Positions 22,275-31,173 of a stretch of DNA of 46,800 bases are shown here, one piece after another. Position 1 is the stretch's first letter. Each line of letters starts with the position of its first letter. Below the pieces are notes generated by a model. The model saw nothing but the letters and a program-made list of their open reading frames with translations. It was not told the DNA's origin and did no database searches. The position numbers were made by a program, and so were the translations under genes. Origin of the DNA: DATLZB01 sp035574175 (lineage in GTDB: Bacteria > Pseudomonadota > Alphaproteobacteria > Rhizobiales > Hyphomicrobiaceae); contig DATLZB010000215.1 of NCBI GenBank assembly GCA_035574175.1, positions 1-46,800 of the forward strand, written 5' to 3'.

Positions 22275-24431
22275 GTGAAGAAGTCCGCTCTCCTGTGGCT
22301 GGGGCTCGGTTGGGCCGGATTTGCGATCCTGCCCTGGTACCTGATTGACGGCGGCGGTCTTGGCTCGGGGCTGGTCCTCGGCCTGACCGGCGGACGGCCG
22401 TGGTTGGCCCCGCTGCTCGTGCCGCTCCTGATCGGCGCTGCGCCTCTCTTCGCGAGGTCGAACGAAGCGGACGCGGCGAGATGGCTCGTAGCGGCCGGAG
22501 CGGTGGGGCTTAGCTGGTTATGCCTGCAAGGCTTTGCCATCGATCATCGGGGCTGGAGCGCGGCCTGGATCGGCGCGCTCATGGGCGCGCCCGGCCCGAA
22601 GCAGGCCGGCATGGGCTACGGGGCGTTCCTGACCGCCGTCTCGTTCCTGATGCTGCTCACTCACGGCCTCGCCGGCCGCGGCTACTGCCGCGGCGACGCC
22701 TTCACCGTGTCCTCGATCGGGCTCGTGCTCTCCCTCATCCTGCTCTTCGTCTTCTTCCCCATCGTCCAGATCCTGTCGAGCGCAGTGCGCGACAATAGCG
22801 GCAACCTGGCGCTGGGCGAGTTTGCCGCCAAGTTCTTCGACGAATCGGTATGGGGCCTCGGCTGCCTCTACGCCTCGCTGCGCTGCGGGGTTGCCTGGAA
22901 CACGCTGTTTCTTGCCGTTCTGGTCGGCGTCGGCACGACGGCGCTCGGCCTCGCCTTCGCTCTCATCGCCACGCGCACGCGGTTTCCCTTCCAAGGCGCC
23001 CTTCGAGTCATGACGATCCTGCCCATCATCACGCCTCCGTTCGTCATCGGGCTTGCCGTCATCTTGCTGTTCGGCCGCGCCGGCGCCGTCTCGACCTTGC
23101 TCGAGGAATGGTTCGACATCGCGCGTTCCCGCTGGATCTATGGCCTGCCTGGCGTGTTCCTGGCCCAGATGCTGGCCTTCACCCCGATCGCCTTCCTGGT
23201 GCTCATCGGCGTGGTGCAGGGCATCAGTCCGGCGCTCGAGGAGGCATCGCAGACCTTGCGAGCCAAGAGCTGGACGACGTTCGCGACGATCTCGTTCCCG
23301 CTGATGCGGCCGGGATTGGCCAACGCCTTCCTGCTGGGCTTCGTGGAGAGCATGGCCGACTTCGGCAACCCTCTGGTGCTCGGGGGAAACTTCGATGTGC
23401 TGTCCACCAAAATCTTCTTCGCGGTGGTGGGGGCGGCCCACGATCAGGGCCGTGCCGCCGTGCTTGCCATCGTGCTCTTGTCGTTCACGCTCGCCGCATT
23501 CTGGGCGCAGCACCGCTGGGTCGGGCGCGTCGCTTATACGACGGTGACCGGAAAGGGCGACTCCGGGCTGCACGCTCCCTTGCCGCGCGGCGTGGCCTGG
23601 GCGTGCTATGCAGTGGTGATCCCGTGGATCATCCTGACCGCGGTCATCTACGTGACGATCCTGGTCGGCGGCTTTGTCACCGCCATGGGTCGCGACTTCA
23701 CGCCGACGCTCGAGCACTACCTGACCGGGTTCCGCATCGAGCAGGCGCCGTGGGGACTGCACTTCTCGGGCTCGGCCTGGAACTCGCTCATCACCACGCT
23801 CGAGGTCTCGGCGATCTCGGCGCCGCTGACCGCGGCAATCGGTCTGCTCACCGCCTATCTGCTGTCGCGCCAGCGCTTCGCCGGACAGCGCTCGTTCGAA
23901 TTCGTGACGCTGCTCAGCTTCGCCATCCCCGGCACGGTGGTCGGGGTCAGCTACATCCTCGCCTTCAACGTGCCGCCCATCGAGCTGACCGGCACCGGGC
24001 TGATCCTCGTGATCTGCTTCGTGTTCCGCAACATGCCGGTCGGCGTTCGCGCCGGCATCGCCACCATGAGCCAGATCGACAAGAGCTTGGACGAGGCCTC
24101 GCTGACGTTGGGGGCGCGGTCCTTCACCACCGTGCGGCGCATCATCCTACCGTTGCTCAGGCCTGCCATCGTCGCTTCGCTGGTCTACGGCTTCGTGCGC
24201 GCCATGACCGCCGTCAGCGCCGTAATCTTCCTGGTGTCGGCCGAGTACAACATGGCGACGGCCTACATCGTCGGCCGAGTGGAAGCGGGCGAGTTCGGAC
24301 TGGCGATCGCTTATTCCTCGGTGCTGATCGTGGTCATGGTGCTGGCGATCTCGGCCATCCAGCTGCTGGTCGGCGAACGCAAGCTCGGCCGGCGGACGGC
24401 GGGCGATGTGGCTTTGCAGGGAGCAGGTTGA
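22275..24431 (+). CDS. AfuB-type ABC permease, fused two-domain
   Basis: 718 residues with about a dozen or more membrane helices. Two permease domains are fused, each with an EAA loop that contacts the ATPase: EEASQTLRAKSWTTFATISF followed by PLMRPG in the first half, and DEASLTLGARSFTTVRRIIL followed by PLLRPA in the second. An extra hydrophobic N-terminal section of about 150 residues precedes the first domain. The start is GTG 22275, with GGAGG seven to eight bases upstream. It forms the inner-membrane channel for the adjacent binding protein. Confidence 0.9.
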   Translation: MKKSALLWLGLGWAGFAILPWYLIDGGGLGSGLVLGLTGGRPWLAPLLVPLLIGAAPLFARSNEADAARWLVAAGAVGLSWLCLQGFAIDHRGWSAAWIGALMGAPGPKQAGMGYGAFLTAVSFLMLLTHGLAGRGYCRGDAFTVSSIGLVLSLILLFVFFPIVQILSSAVRDNSGNLALGEFAAKFFDESVWGLGCLYASLRCGVAWNTLFLAVLVGVGTTALGLAFALIATRTRFPFQGALRVMTILPIITPPFVIGLAVILLFGRAGAVSTLLEEWFDIARSRWIYGLPGVFLAQMLAFTPIAFLVLIGVVQGISPALEEASQTLRAKSWTTFATISFPLMRPGLANAFLLGFVESMADFGNPLVLGGNFDVLSTKIFFAVVGAAHDQGRAAVLAIVLLSFTLAAFWAQHRWVGRVAYTTVTGKGDSGLHAPLPRGVAWACYAVVIPWIILTAVIYVTILVGGFVTAMGRDFTPTLEHYLTGFRIEQAPWGLHFSGSAWNSLITTLEVSAISAPLTAAIGLLTAYLLSRQRFAGQRSFEFVTLLSFAIPGTVVGVSYILAFNVPPIELTGTGLILVICFVFRNMPVGVRAGIATMSQIDKSLDEASLTLGARSFTTVRRIILPLLRPAIVASLVYGFVRAMTAVSAVIFLVSAEYNMATAYIVGRVEAGEFGLAIAYSSVLIVVMVLAISAIQLLVGERKLGRRTAGDVALQGAG

Positions 24432-24489
24432 GGCCGCGGGCGTGCGGCCGTCCGGAGACCATCAGGGCGTTCGAGAGAACGGGAACCAT

Positions 24490-25566
24490 ATGAAGGGCGC
24501 TGCCCCCGCGTCGGTGGAATTTCGCAACGTGACCAAACGCTACGGCACGGTCACTGCGGTCGATGACATCTCCTTCACCATCGAATCGGGCAAGCTCGTC
24601 ACGCTGCTCGGGCCCTCGGGCTGCGGCAAGACCACGACGCTGCGCCTCATCGCCGGGTTGGAAATGGCAAGCGAGGGCCAAATTTTGATCGGCGGCCGCG
24701 ACGTCACCCGGTCCTCCGCAGCAGACCGCGACGTCAGCATGGTGTTTCAATCCTACGCCCTCTTTCCGCACATGTCGGTGATCGACAACGTCGCCTACGG
24801 GCCGATGGTGAGCGGCGCAGGCAAGGCGCGAGCGCGGGAGATGGCCATGGAGAAGCTCGGCCTTGTCGGTCTCAAGGGCTTCGAATCGCGCATGCCATCG
24901 GAGCTTTCCGGAGGTCAGCAGCAGCGGGTGGCCGTCGCCAGGGCCCTGGTGCTCGAGCCGCAAGTGCTGCTGTTCGACGAGCCCTTGTCCAACCTCGATG
25001 CGAAGCTCAGACGCCGCGTGCGCGAGGACATCCGCGAGCTGCAGCAGCGACTCAATCTCACCGTGGCCTATGTCACCCACGACCAGCAGGAGGCGCTCGC
25101 CGTCTCCGACCGCATCATCGTCATGTCCAATGCGCGCATCGCGCAATCGGGGACGCCTCGGGAGCTTTACGAGGAGCCGGCCAGTCTGTTCGTCTCCGAC
25201 TTCATCGGCGATTCCAATCTGGTGGTCGGCGAGATGTCCTCCCCGCAAGGCGCGCTTGCCCGGGTGACTCTCGCCGGCATCGTGCTCACGCTCAGACACC
25301 GCGATGCGGAACCGGGCGCGGTTAAGGTTGCCATTCGCCCGGACTCGCTGCTGCTCTCCGCCGAGCCGCCGGGCGGGCAGCAGGCGCTAGAAGGGCGCAT
25401 CGCCAAGGCCGCCTACCTCGGCACGCACATGGAATACACGGTGGCAACCCCGCTCGGCGAGCTGTTCGCGGTCGATCGCGGCGTGATGCGCCCATTCGCC
25501 GTCGGTTCCCGGGTGTGGATTCGCTTCGCCGACCACGGCGTCACGGTCATTCCGTCGCCGTCTTGA
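24490..25566 (+). CDS. AfuC-type ABC transporter ATPase
   Basis: 358 residues. Walker A GPSGCGKT at 41-48, signature LSGGQQQRVAVARA, Walker B LLFDEPLSNLDA and switch His in VTHDQQEA are all intact. A C-terminal TOBE-like domain (about 240-358) follows, as in MalK/PotA-type importers. It powers the AfuA/AfuB-like system. The last 20 bp overlap the 3' end of the convergent iolE gene. Confidence 0.92.
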   Translation: MKGAAPASVEFRNVTKRYGTVTAVDDISFTIESGKLVTLLGPSGCGKTTTLRLIAGLEMASEGQILIGGRDVTRSSAADRDVSMVFQSYALFPHMSVIDNVAYGPMVSGAGKARAREMAMEKLGLVGLKGFESRMPSELSGGQQQRVAVARALVLEPQVLLFDEPLSNLDAKLRRRVREDIRELQQRLNLTVAYVTHDQQEALAVSDRIIVMSNARIAQSGTPRELYEEPASLFVSDFIGDSNLVVGEMSSPQGALARVTLAGIVLTLRHRDAEPGAVKVAIRPDSLLLSAEPPGGQQALEGRIAKAAYLGTHMEYTVATPLGELFAVDRGVMRPFAVGSRVWIRFADHGVTVIPSPS

Positions 25567-26443
25567 GTCCGGCCTTGCGCAAGGCTTGGCGCAGATTCTT
25601 ATAACCGAGCCTGGCATAGGTCAGCGGCTCGGCCTTGGCCGGGTCCTGCTCGGCTTCGACGACGATCCAGCCGGCGTAGCCCTTGAGCTCTTTCAGCACG
25701 CCGGGAAAGTCCACCATGCCGTCGCCCGGCACAGTGAAAACGCCGGCGATCACCGCGTCGAGAAAGCTGACGTCGGCGAGCCGCGCCCAATGCATGATGT
25801 CCTTGCGGACGTCCTTGGCGTGCACATGGGCGATGCGGTCCTTGTAGCGGCGCGCGAGCGCGATCGGGTTGGCGCCGGCCCATGTCGCATGCCCGGTGTC
25901 GAGCAGCAGATGGACGGCACTGCCGGTAACCGTCATCAACCGTTCGATATCGTCGGCGGACTGTACGACGGTGCCCATGTGGTGGTGGTAAACAAGGCGA
26001 ACGCCGTTCTCAAGCGTGTGCTCGGCGACCTCGGTCATCCGCCGCCCCAGTTCCCGCCAGGCATCGGCGGCAAGGACCGGCCGCTTCGATAGCGGCACCT
26101 TGCGATCGGTGTGGACGGTGTTCGAGGTCTCGGCGAAGACGAGCACCTTCGAGCCCATGGCCTTGAGCAGACCGAGATGGGGTTTAAGAGCCTTCAGCTC
26201 GGCTTTCGCGTCGCGCTTCAGCAATTCGGCCGAATACCAGCCGGAGACACAGGCAAGCCCGAACGGTTCGAGCGCCTTCTTGAGCGCCGGCGCCTTGCGC
26301 GGGAACTTGCGGCCGAGCTCCATGCCGGCAAACCCCGCCTCCTTGGCCTCCTTGAGACAAACCTCGAGCGGGGTGTCGCCGCCAAGTTCAGGCAAATCAT
26401 CGTTCGACCAGCCGATCGGATTGGCGCCAATGCGAATGCTCAC
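25547..26443 (-). CDS. iolE: Inosose dehydratase IolE
   Basis: 298 residues, TIM-barrel. IolE dehydrates 2-keto-myo-inositol to 3D-(3,5/4)-trihydroxycyclohexane-1,2-dione, the second step of inositol catabolism. Typical features are IGANPIGWSNDDLPELGGDT at the N-terminus, GMELGRKFPR, GVRLVYHHHMGTVVQ, LLLDTGHATWAG, HVHAKDVR and VVEAEQDP, supplying the metal-binding Glu, Asp and His residues. It follows iolD by 5 bp as the last gene of a minus operon. Its 3' end overlaps the convergent ATPase gene by 20 bp. Confidence 0.93.
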   Translation of the reverse strand: MSIRIGANPIGWSNDDLPELGGDTPLEVCLKEAKEAGFAGMELGRKFPRKAPALKKALEPFGLACVSGWYSAELLKRDAKAELKALKPHLGLLKAMGSKVLVFAETSNTVHTDRKVPLSKRPVLAADAWRELGRRMTEVAEHTLENGVRLVYHHHMGTVVQSADDIERLMTVTGSAVHLLLDTGHATWAGANPIALARRYKDRIAHVHAKDVRKDIMHWARLADVSFLDAVIAGVFTVPGDGMVDFPGVLKELKGYAGWIVVEAEQDPAKAEPLTYARLGYKNLRQALRKAGLKTATE

Positions 26444-26448
26444 GCGCG

Positions 26449-28296
26449 TCAGTCTCCCAGCCGCTGTTTGGACAGGCTCTGCACGTAGGCGGAGCGCGCT
26501 CTACCCACCTCGGCGCGCTCCGACACCTCGGGCACCGCCACGTCCCACCAGTGCCCGCCCGCATCGGTCGCCCGCTGCGGGTCGGTGTCGATGACGATGA
26601 CGCTGGTGCGCTCGCTCGCGCGGGCGCGCGCCAGCGCAGCCTCCAGCTCGGAAATGCCCGTCACCTTCTCGGCATGGGCGCCGAGGCTCCTCGCGTGGGC
26701 GGCAAAATCGATGTCCGGCAGGCCTACGTGTCTCGATTGGGCGAGCAGATTGTTGAAAGGCTCTCCGCCGCACGCCGCCTGAAGGCGGGCGATGCAGCCG
26801 AAACCGCCGTTGTCGAGCACCACGATGGTGAGCTTCAGCCCCAGCATGATCGAGGTGGCGATCTCCGAGTTCAGCATCAGGTATGAACCGTCTCCCACCA
26901 TCACGAGCACCTCGCGGTCGGGCAGGGCCATCTTGACTCCGAGCCCGCCGGCGATCTCGTAGCCCATGCAGGAGTACCCATACTCGAGGTGATAGCCGCC
27001 GGGCTCAGTGGGGTTCCACAGCTTGTGCAGCTCGCCGGGCAGACCGCCGGCAGCGCACACGATGATGTCGCCGGGACGTTTAGTGCGCTCGACCGCCCCG
27101 ATCACCTCCGCGTCGCTCGGCAGGGCAGCGTTGGTGTGGGCGACGTAGCGCTCGCGCGTGCTCGCCCACGCGGCCTTGACCTCGCCCACCCTGGCCGCCC
27201 AGGCCGGGGGAGATCGATATGAGCCGATCGCGGCCGACAGCTCGGCAAGGCCCACCTTCGCGTCGGCGATGACCGGGCAGGCCAAATGCTTGGTGGCATC
27301 GAACGGCTGCACGTTGAGCCCGACGATCCTTCGCCCCGTGTTTTTGAACAACGTCCAGGAGCCGGTGGTGAAGTCTTGCAGTCGTGTGCCGACGGCGAGC
27401 ACGAGGTCCGCCTCGCCGGCAAGCGCGTTGGCAGCGCCGGTGCCCGTCACTCCGATGCCGCCGACGGCCATCGGATGGTCATGGGGGAGAGCACTCTTTC
27501 CGGCCTGGGTCTCGGCGACAGGAACGCCGTGGCGTTCGGCGAAGGCGCGCAGCGCGTCCTCCGCTTGCGAATAGAGCACGCCGCCTCCGGCGATGATCAG
27601 TGGGCAGGCAGCGGCGGACAGCAGCGCGGCCGCCGCGCGCAGCTCCCGCTCGTCGGGACGCACGCGCCGTGGCGTCCAGGTCCGCTCCTCGAACAGGCTG
27701 GCCGGGTAGTCGAAGGCCTCAGCCTGCACGTCCTGGCACAGGGCGAGCGTCACCGGCCCGCACTCGGCAGGATCGGTCAGCACGGCCATGGCGCGGGCGA
27801 GCGCCGGAATGATCTGCTCGGGCCGCGTGATGCGGTCGAAGTAGCGCGACACCGGACGCAGGCAGTCGTTGGCCGACACGGTGCCGTCGCCGAAGTCCTC
27901 GATCTGCTGCAGGACCGGATCGGGACGTCGGTTCGCGAACACGTCGCCGGGAAGCAGCAGCACCGGCAGTCTGTTGACGTGGGCGACGGCGGCGGCGGTG
28001 ACCATGTTGGTGGCGCCGGGGCCGATGGAGGTCGTGCATGCCATCATGCGCCGGCGGCGCGCGGCCTTGGCATAGGCGATGGCCGCATGGGCCATGGCCT
28101 GCTCGTTGTGGGCGCGAAAGGTCGGCAGTTGCTCGCGCAGGGTAGAGAGCGCCTCGCCCAGCGCTGCGACGTTGCCGTGGCCGAAGATCGCCCACACCCC
28201 GCCGAACAGCGGCGCAGTGCGGCCGTTCACCTCCGTCCTTTGCGCCGCGAGGAAGCGCACCAGCGCCTGAGCCATCGTGAGACGAACCGTTGCCAT
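26449..28296 (-). CDS. iolD: 3D-(3,5/4)-trihydroxycyclohexane-1,2-dione acylhydrolase IolD
   Basis: 615 residues, thiamine-diphosphate-dependent. It opens the cyclohexanedione ring to 5-deoxy-D-glucuronate (EC 3.7.1.22). The N-terminal PYR domain contains FGGVWAIFGHGNVAALGEAL, the catalytic Glu region RAHNEQAMAHAAIAYAKA and TTSIGPGATNMVTAAA. The C-terminal PP domain has the ThDP motif beginning GDGSYLMLNSEIATS and ending in DNGGFG. The length is normal. It starts 3 bp after the permease gene, placing it firmly in the ABC transporter operon. Confidence 0.95.
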   Translation of the reverse strand: MATVRLTMAQALVRFLAAQRTEVNGRTAPLFGGVWAIFGHGNVAALGEALSTLREQLPTFRAHNEQAMAHAAIAYAKAARRRRMMACTTSIGPGATNMVTAAAVAHVNRLPVLLLPGDVFANRRPDPVLQQIEDFGDGTVSANDCLRPVSRYFDRITRPEQIIPALARAMAVLTDPAECGPVTLALCQDVQAEAFDYPASLFEERTWTPRRVRPDERELRAAAALLSAAACPLIIAGGGVLYSQAEDALRAFAERHGVPVAETQAGKSALPHDHPMAVGGIGVTGTGAANALAGEADLVLAVGTRLQDFTTGSWTLFKNTGRRIVGLNVQPFDATKHLACPVIADAKVGLAELSAAIGSYRSPPAWAARVGEVKAAWASTRERYVAHTNAALPSDAEVIGAVERTKRPGDIIVCAAGGLPGELHKLWNPTEPGGYHLEYGYSCMGYEIAGGLGVKMALPDREVLVMVGDGSYLMLNSEIATSIMLGLKLTIVVLDNGGFGCIARLQAACGGEPFNNLLAQSRHVGLPDIDFAAHARSLGAHAEKVTGISELEAALARARASERTSVIVIDTDPQRATDAGGHWWDVAVPEVSERAEVGRARSAYVQSLSKQRLGD

Positions 28297-28299
28297 GTC

Positions 28300-29112
28300 T
28301 TATCGTCCGACCTTTGCGAGCACATCGGCGCGCAGAAAACGCTCGATCACGAGCATGAAGGCGACCGACGGCACGAGCAGGATCAGGGCCGTGATCGAGG
28401 CGATCTGGTAGTTCCCCCCCATGCTGGCATTATAGAGCAGCAGCGGCAGGGTGGTGACCTGCGGCACGCCGACAAAGAAGGTGCCCGTGAATTCGTCGAG
28501 GGACTCAAGAAACACGAAAATGGCGCTCGCCATGATCCCCGGGGCGGCCAGCGGCAAGGTGACCGTCGCAAAGGTGTGAAGCGGGCTTGCCCCGATGTTG
28601 CGCGCGGCAAGCTCCAGATCGCGGTCGACCGAAGCGAACGCCGCCGTGGTGATCCAAACCGAGTAAACGAGCGCGTGGGCGGCGTGCACGAGCACCACGC
28701 CGGCGATCGTTCCGGTCAGGCCGAAGCCATAGAACACCCGCGCCACGTTGATATAGACCGCGATGGAAGGAAAGGCCTGCGGCAGCAGGAACGCGATCAT
28801 GATGGCGGTTCGCCAAGGCAGCCGCAGGCGGGCCAATGCATAACCGGCCGGCACGGACACGGCGAGCGCAACGACGACGACCAGCAGAGCGATGGCGATG
28901 CTGGTCATAAGCGAGCCCATGGCGTCGCCGGTGGGGCGGAACACGATCTCCCAGTATCTGAGCCCGTAGCTGACCGGCAGCTTGTAGGGCGTATACCAGC
29001 GTTCGGCGACGGACCACAGCAGCAGGTTCACAAGCGGACCGATGAGAAAAAAGGCCAGCAAGCCGATGGCGCCAGCTTTTGCAACAAAGCCCGCAAGCCG
29101 GCGCAGCGTCAT
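28300..29112 (-). CDS. ABC transporter permease 2 (PotC-like)
   Basis: 270 residues with about six membrane helices and an EAA loop (ELAARNIGASPLHTFATVTL, then PLAAPG). The start ATG 29112 overlaps the stop of permease 1 by 4 bp. It is one half of the channel for the binding protein at 30031-31173. It belongs to the family of spermidine/putrescine, iron and phosphonate-type importers, not the sugar CUT2 type usual for inositol. Confidence 0.9.
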   Translation of the reverse strand: MTLRRLAGFVAKAGAIGLLAFFLIGPLVNLLLWSVAERWYTPYKLPVSYGLRYWEIVFRPTGDAMGSLMTSIAIALLVVVVALAVSVPAGYALARLRLPWRTAIMIAFLLPQAFPSIAVYINVARVFYGFGLTGTIAGVVLVHAAHALVYSVWITTAAFASVDRDLELAARNIGASPLHTFATVTLPLAAPGIMASAIFVFLESLDEFTGTFFVGVPQVTTLPLLLYNASMGGNYQIASITALILLVPSVAFMLVIERFLRADVLAKVGR

Positions 29113-29966
29113 GGGCGGCCGCCCTCCCCGCGCAGGCTGTGGCGGAGGTAGAGCCAAGCGGCAACCGCGGTCATCAGGTAAGAGATGACGCCCAGCGCGT
29201 TGGCTACCGGGTAGTCGCCGTAGGCATTGATCCGGAACGCCATGTCGACGGTCAGCATGGTCGGCTGCGAGCCCGCAACCATCATAGGCACGGACAACAC
29301 GCTCAGCATTGTGACGAAGGAGAGTACGAGGCCGACCATCAGGGTTGGGGCGACCTGCGGAATGACAATCTCGAGGAGAACCCGCACGCGCCCGGCACCG
29401 AGATTGCGCGCGGCCTCGATGGTGGCCCGATCGAGCGAGGCCATGGCACCGGCGAGCAGCAGAGCCACGAACGGCGTCTGCTTCCACACGAAGGTGATGA
29501 TGATGCCGCGCCAGTCGAGGAAGCTCTGTGCCATGGCCGGATCGAGCAGGCCGAGCGAGACGAGCGTATTGTTCATGAGGCCGTTTCTCGCCAGAAACGT
29601 GCGCATGCACTGAGCGGCGACGATGAAGGGAATGAACAGCGGCCAGCGGTAGAGGGCCTTGAGCAGGGCGACGAGCCAGGGGCTTGCGCTCAGTGTCAGC
29701 GTCCCCGCAATAGCGATGGCGGCGAGTGCGGTCAGGATCGTCGAGCTGACGACGATGAGCAGCGTGAATATGACATCGGTGGAGTAAAGCTCGAAGGCCT
29801 TTAGGAAGTTTGCCTGGCTCGGAAATCCGTCCGGTCCGGTGAACGCGGACGCGATCGAAAGCGCGAACGGGTAGACGAACAGCGCCAGCACCATGCCGAG
29901 AGCAGGCGCGACCAGCAGGAGCCCCAGAGCCGGCGCGTCGGGCCGCAACTTCAAGGGTTCGGACAC
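29109..29966 (-). CDS. ABC transporter permease 1 (PotB-like)
   Basis: 285 residues with about six membrane helices and an EAA loop (EAARNLGAGRVRVLLEIVIP). GTG 29966 is preferred because GGGGA lies eight bases upstream; a TTG at 29981 would add five residues. It pairs with permease 2 to form the channel. It is separated from the binding-protein gene by 64 bp containing a GC hairpin. Confidence 0.88.
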   Translation of the reverse strand: MSEPLKLRPDAPALGLLLVAPALGMVLALFVYPFALSIASAFTGPDGFPSQANFLKAFELYSTDVIFTLLIVVSSTILTALAAIAIAGTLTLSASPWLVALLKALYRWPLFIPFIVAAQCMRTFLARNGLMNNTLVSLGLLDPAMAQSFLDWRGIIITFVWKQTPFVALLLAGAMASLDRATIEAARNLGAGRVRVLLEIVIPQVAPTLMVGLVLSFVTMLSVLSVPMMVAGSQPTMLTVDMAFRINAYGDYPVANALGVISYLMTAVAAWLYLRHSLRGEGGRP

Positions 29967-29985
29967 GTGAGCGATCCCCAAGCGC

Positions 29986-30015
29986 GGCGCCGCCGGCGCA
30001 TTGGCCTCCGGCGCC
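29986..30015 (-). promoter_or_regulatory. Intercistronic stem-loop after the second binding-protein gene
   Basis: CGGCGCC and GGCGCCG (30009-30015 and 29986-29992 read on the minus strand) form a perfect 7-bp stem with extra GC pairing inside, 15 nt after the stop codon. It has the same position as the stem-loop in the other ABC operon. Confidence 0.45.
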
Positions 30016-30030
30016 GTCGGTCGCCAAAGC

Positions 30031-31173
30031 TTAGTTGGCGACCTTCTTCTCGTAAGCCTCGAGGATGTCGGTGAAGTACTGGCTGATGGGGAAGGGCTTT
30101 CCCTTGCTCGACAGCTCGTCCGGCGAGATGTCCGCGAACAGCTTCTTCCAGACCGCCGGGTCGAGCTTGCCCTCGAGGTGCTTGGCGTCGATCCCCGGAT
30201 ACCAGTTGAACCGCTTGACGATGCCTTCGCCCTGGACCTCGGGGCTCGTTGCGAGCGCCACGAACTTCTGCGCCAGTGCGGCGTTGGCCGCCTTGGCCGG
30301 GATCGCGTAGTACATGGGCTGGCCCGGCATGCCGGGGCCGACCAGCTTCAGTTTCATGTTGGGCGGCAGCTTGCCGTCGGCCATCCAGGTGTAGAACATG
30401 TCCACCCACACCGGCCCCATGGCGATCTCGCCGCGATTGAGCATGTCGAGGGTACCGGCATTGCCCGGGGTGATGACGACGTTGCGGTTGAAGTCCTTGA
30501 GCTCGGCCAGAGCCTTGTCCCAGCCGGCCTTGGCCGCCGGGTCGTATGGGCCGGAGATCAGCTTGCCGGCGTCACCGCCAAAGGCGTAGACCCAGCCGGT
30601 GACGAAGGCCACGCCCGACATGCCGCCCTTGATGCCGTTGTAACCGAACTTGCCCGGGTTCTTTTTCACCCATTCGACGAGCTCGCGGTAGCTGCCCGGC
30701 ACATCCTTTACAAGGTCAGGGTTGTAGGCGATGGCCGTCTGGCTGTGGAACATCGGCATCACATAGCCGTCGACGTTGGTGCCGAGGGCGTTCTTGGCGG
30801 TGTCGCGGCTGACCAGGGGTCCGGTCGGGATCTTGTCCTTGTAAGGGGCAAGCAGGCCCTCGTTCACCATCTGGCCGGCCATCTTCTGGTGCACGACGAT
30901 GACGTCGAAATCGGCCTTATCGACACCGGCCCGCTTCTGGGCCTCGAGCTTCTCGTAAATCTTCTGCGATCCCGCGTCGCCGGGACCGGTTCCCACGGCG
31001 ACGACCTTTACGCCGGGGTTCGCCTTCTCAAACAGCGGACCCAGATAGTCCTTGACGTAGTCGACCATGTTCTGGTCGCCGGCGGTTGCAACGTTGAGCA
31101 CCGATGTCTGCGCCGTTGCAGGGCTCGCGCCGATAACGGCACCGAGCCCGATCACACCAATCCACGCTCTCAT
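30031..31173 (-). CDS. Extracellular solute-binding protein (family 1/PotD-like)
   Basis: 380 residues with a signal peptide (MRAWIGVIGLGAVIGASPAT, cleavage after AQ). The mature part starts TSVLNVATAGDQNM and has the two-lobe layout of cluster D binding proteins. A GGGAGGA ribosome binding site precedes ATG 31173, and the gene overlaps the stop of the ATPase gene by 4 bp. Its ligand is unknown; location with iolD and iolE suggests a cyclitol derivative. Confidence 0.88.
   Translation of the reverse strand: MRAWIGVIGLGAVIGASPATAQTSVLNVATAGDQNMVDYVKDYLGPLFEKANPGVKVVAVGTGPGDAGSQKIYEKLEAQKRAGVDKADFDVIVVHQKMAGQMVNEGLLAPYKDKIPTGPLVSRDTAKNALGTNVDGYVMPMFHSQTAIAYNPDLVKDVPGSYRELVEWVKKNPGKFGYNGIKGGMSGVAFVTGWVYAFGGDAGKLISGPYDPAAKAGWDKALAELKDFNRNVVITPGNAGTLDMLNRGEIAMGPVWVDMFYTWMADGKLPPNMKLKLVGPGMPGQPMYYAIPAKAANAALAQKFVALATSPEVQGEGIVKRFNWYPGIDAKHLEGKLDPAVWKKLFADISPDELSSKGKPFPISQYFTDILEAYEKKVAN

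Noticed and set aside
22518..23762. 414-codon minus-strand frame opposite the permease gene
   Set aside because: Antisense to a clear membrane protein; highly charged low-complexity translation.
27286..29151. 621-codon plus-strand frame opposite iolD and a permease
   Set aside because: Crosses two well-defined genes on the other strand and shows no domain.
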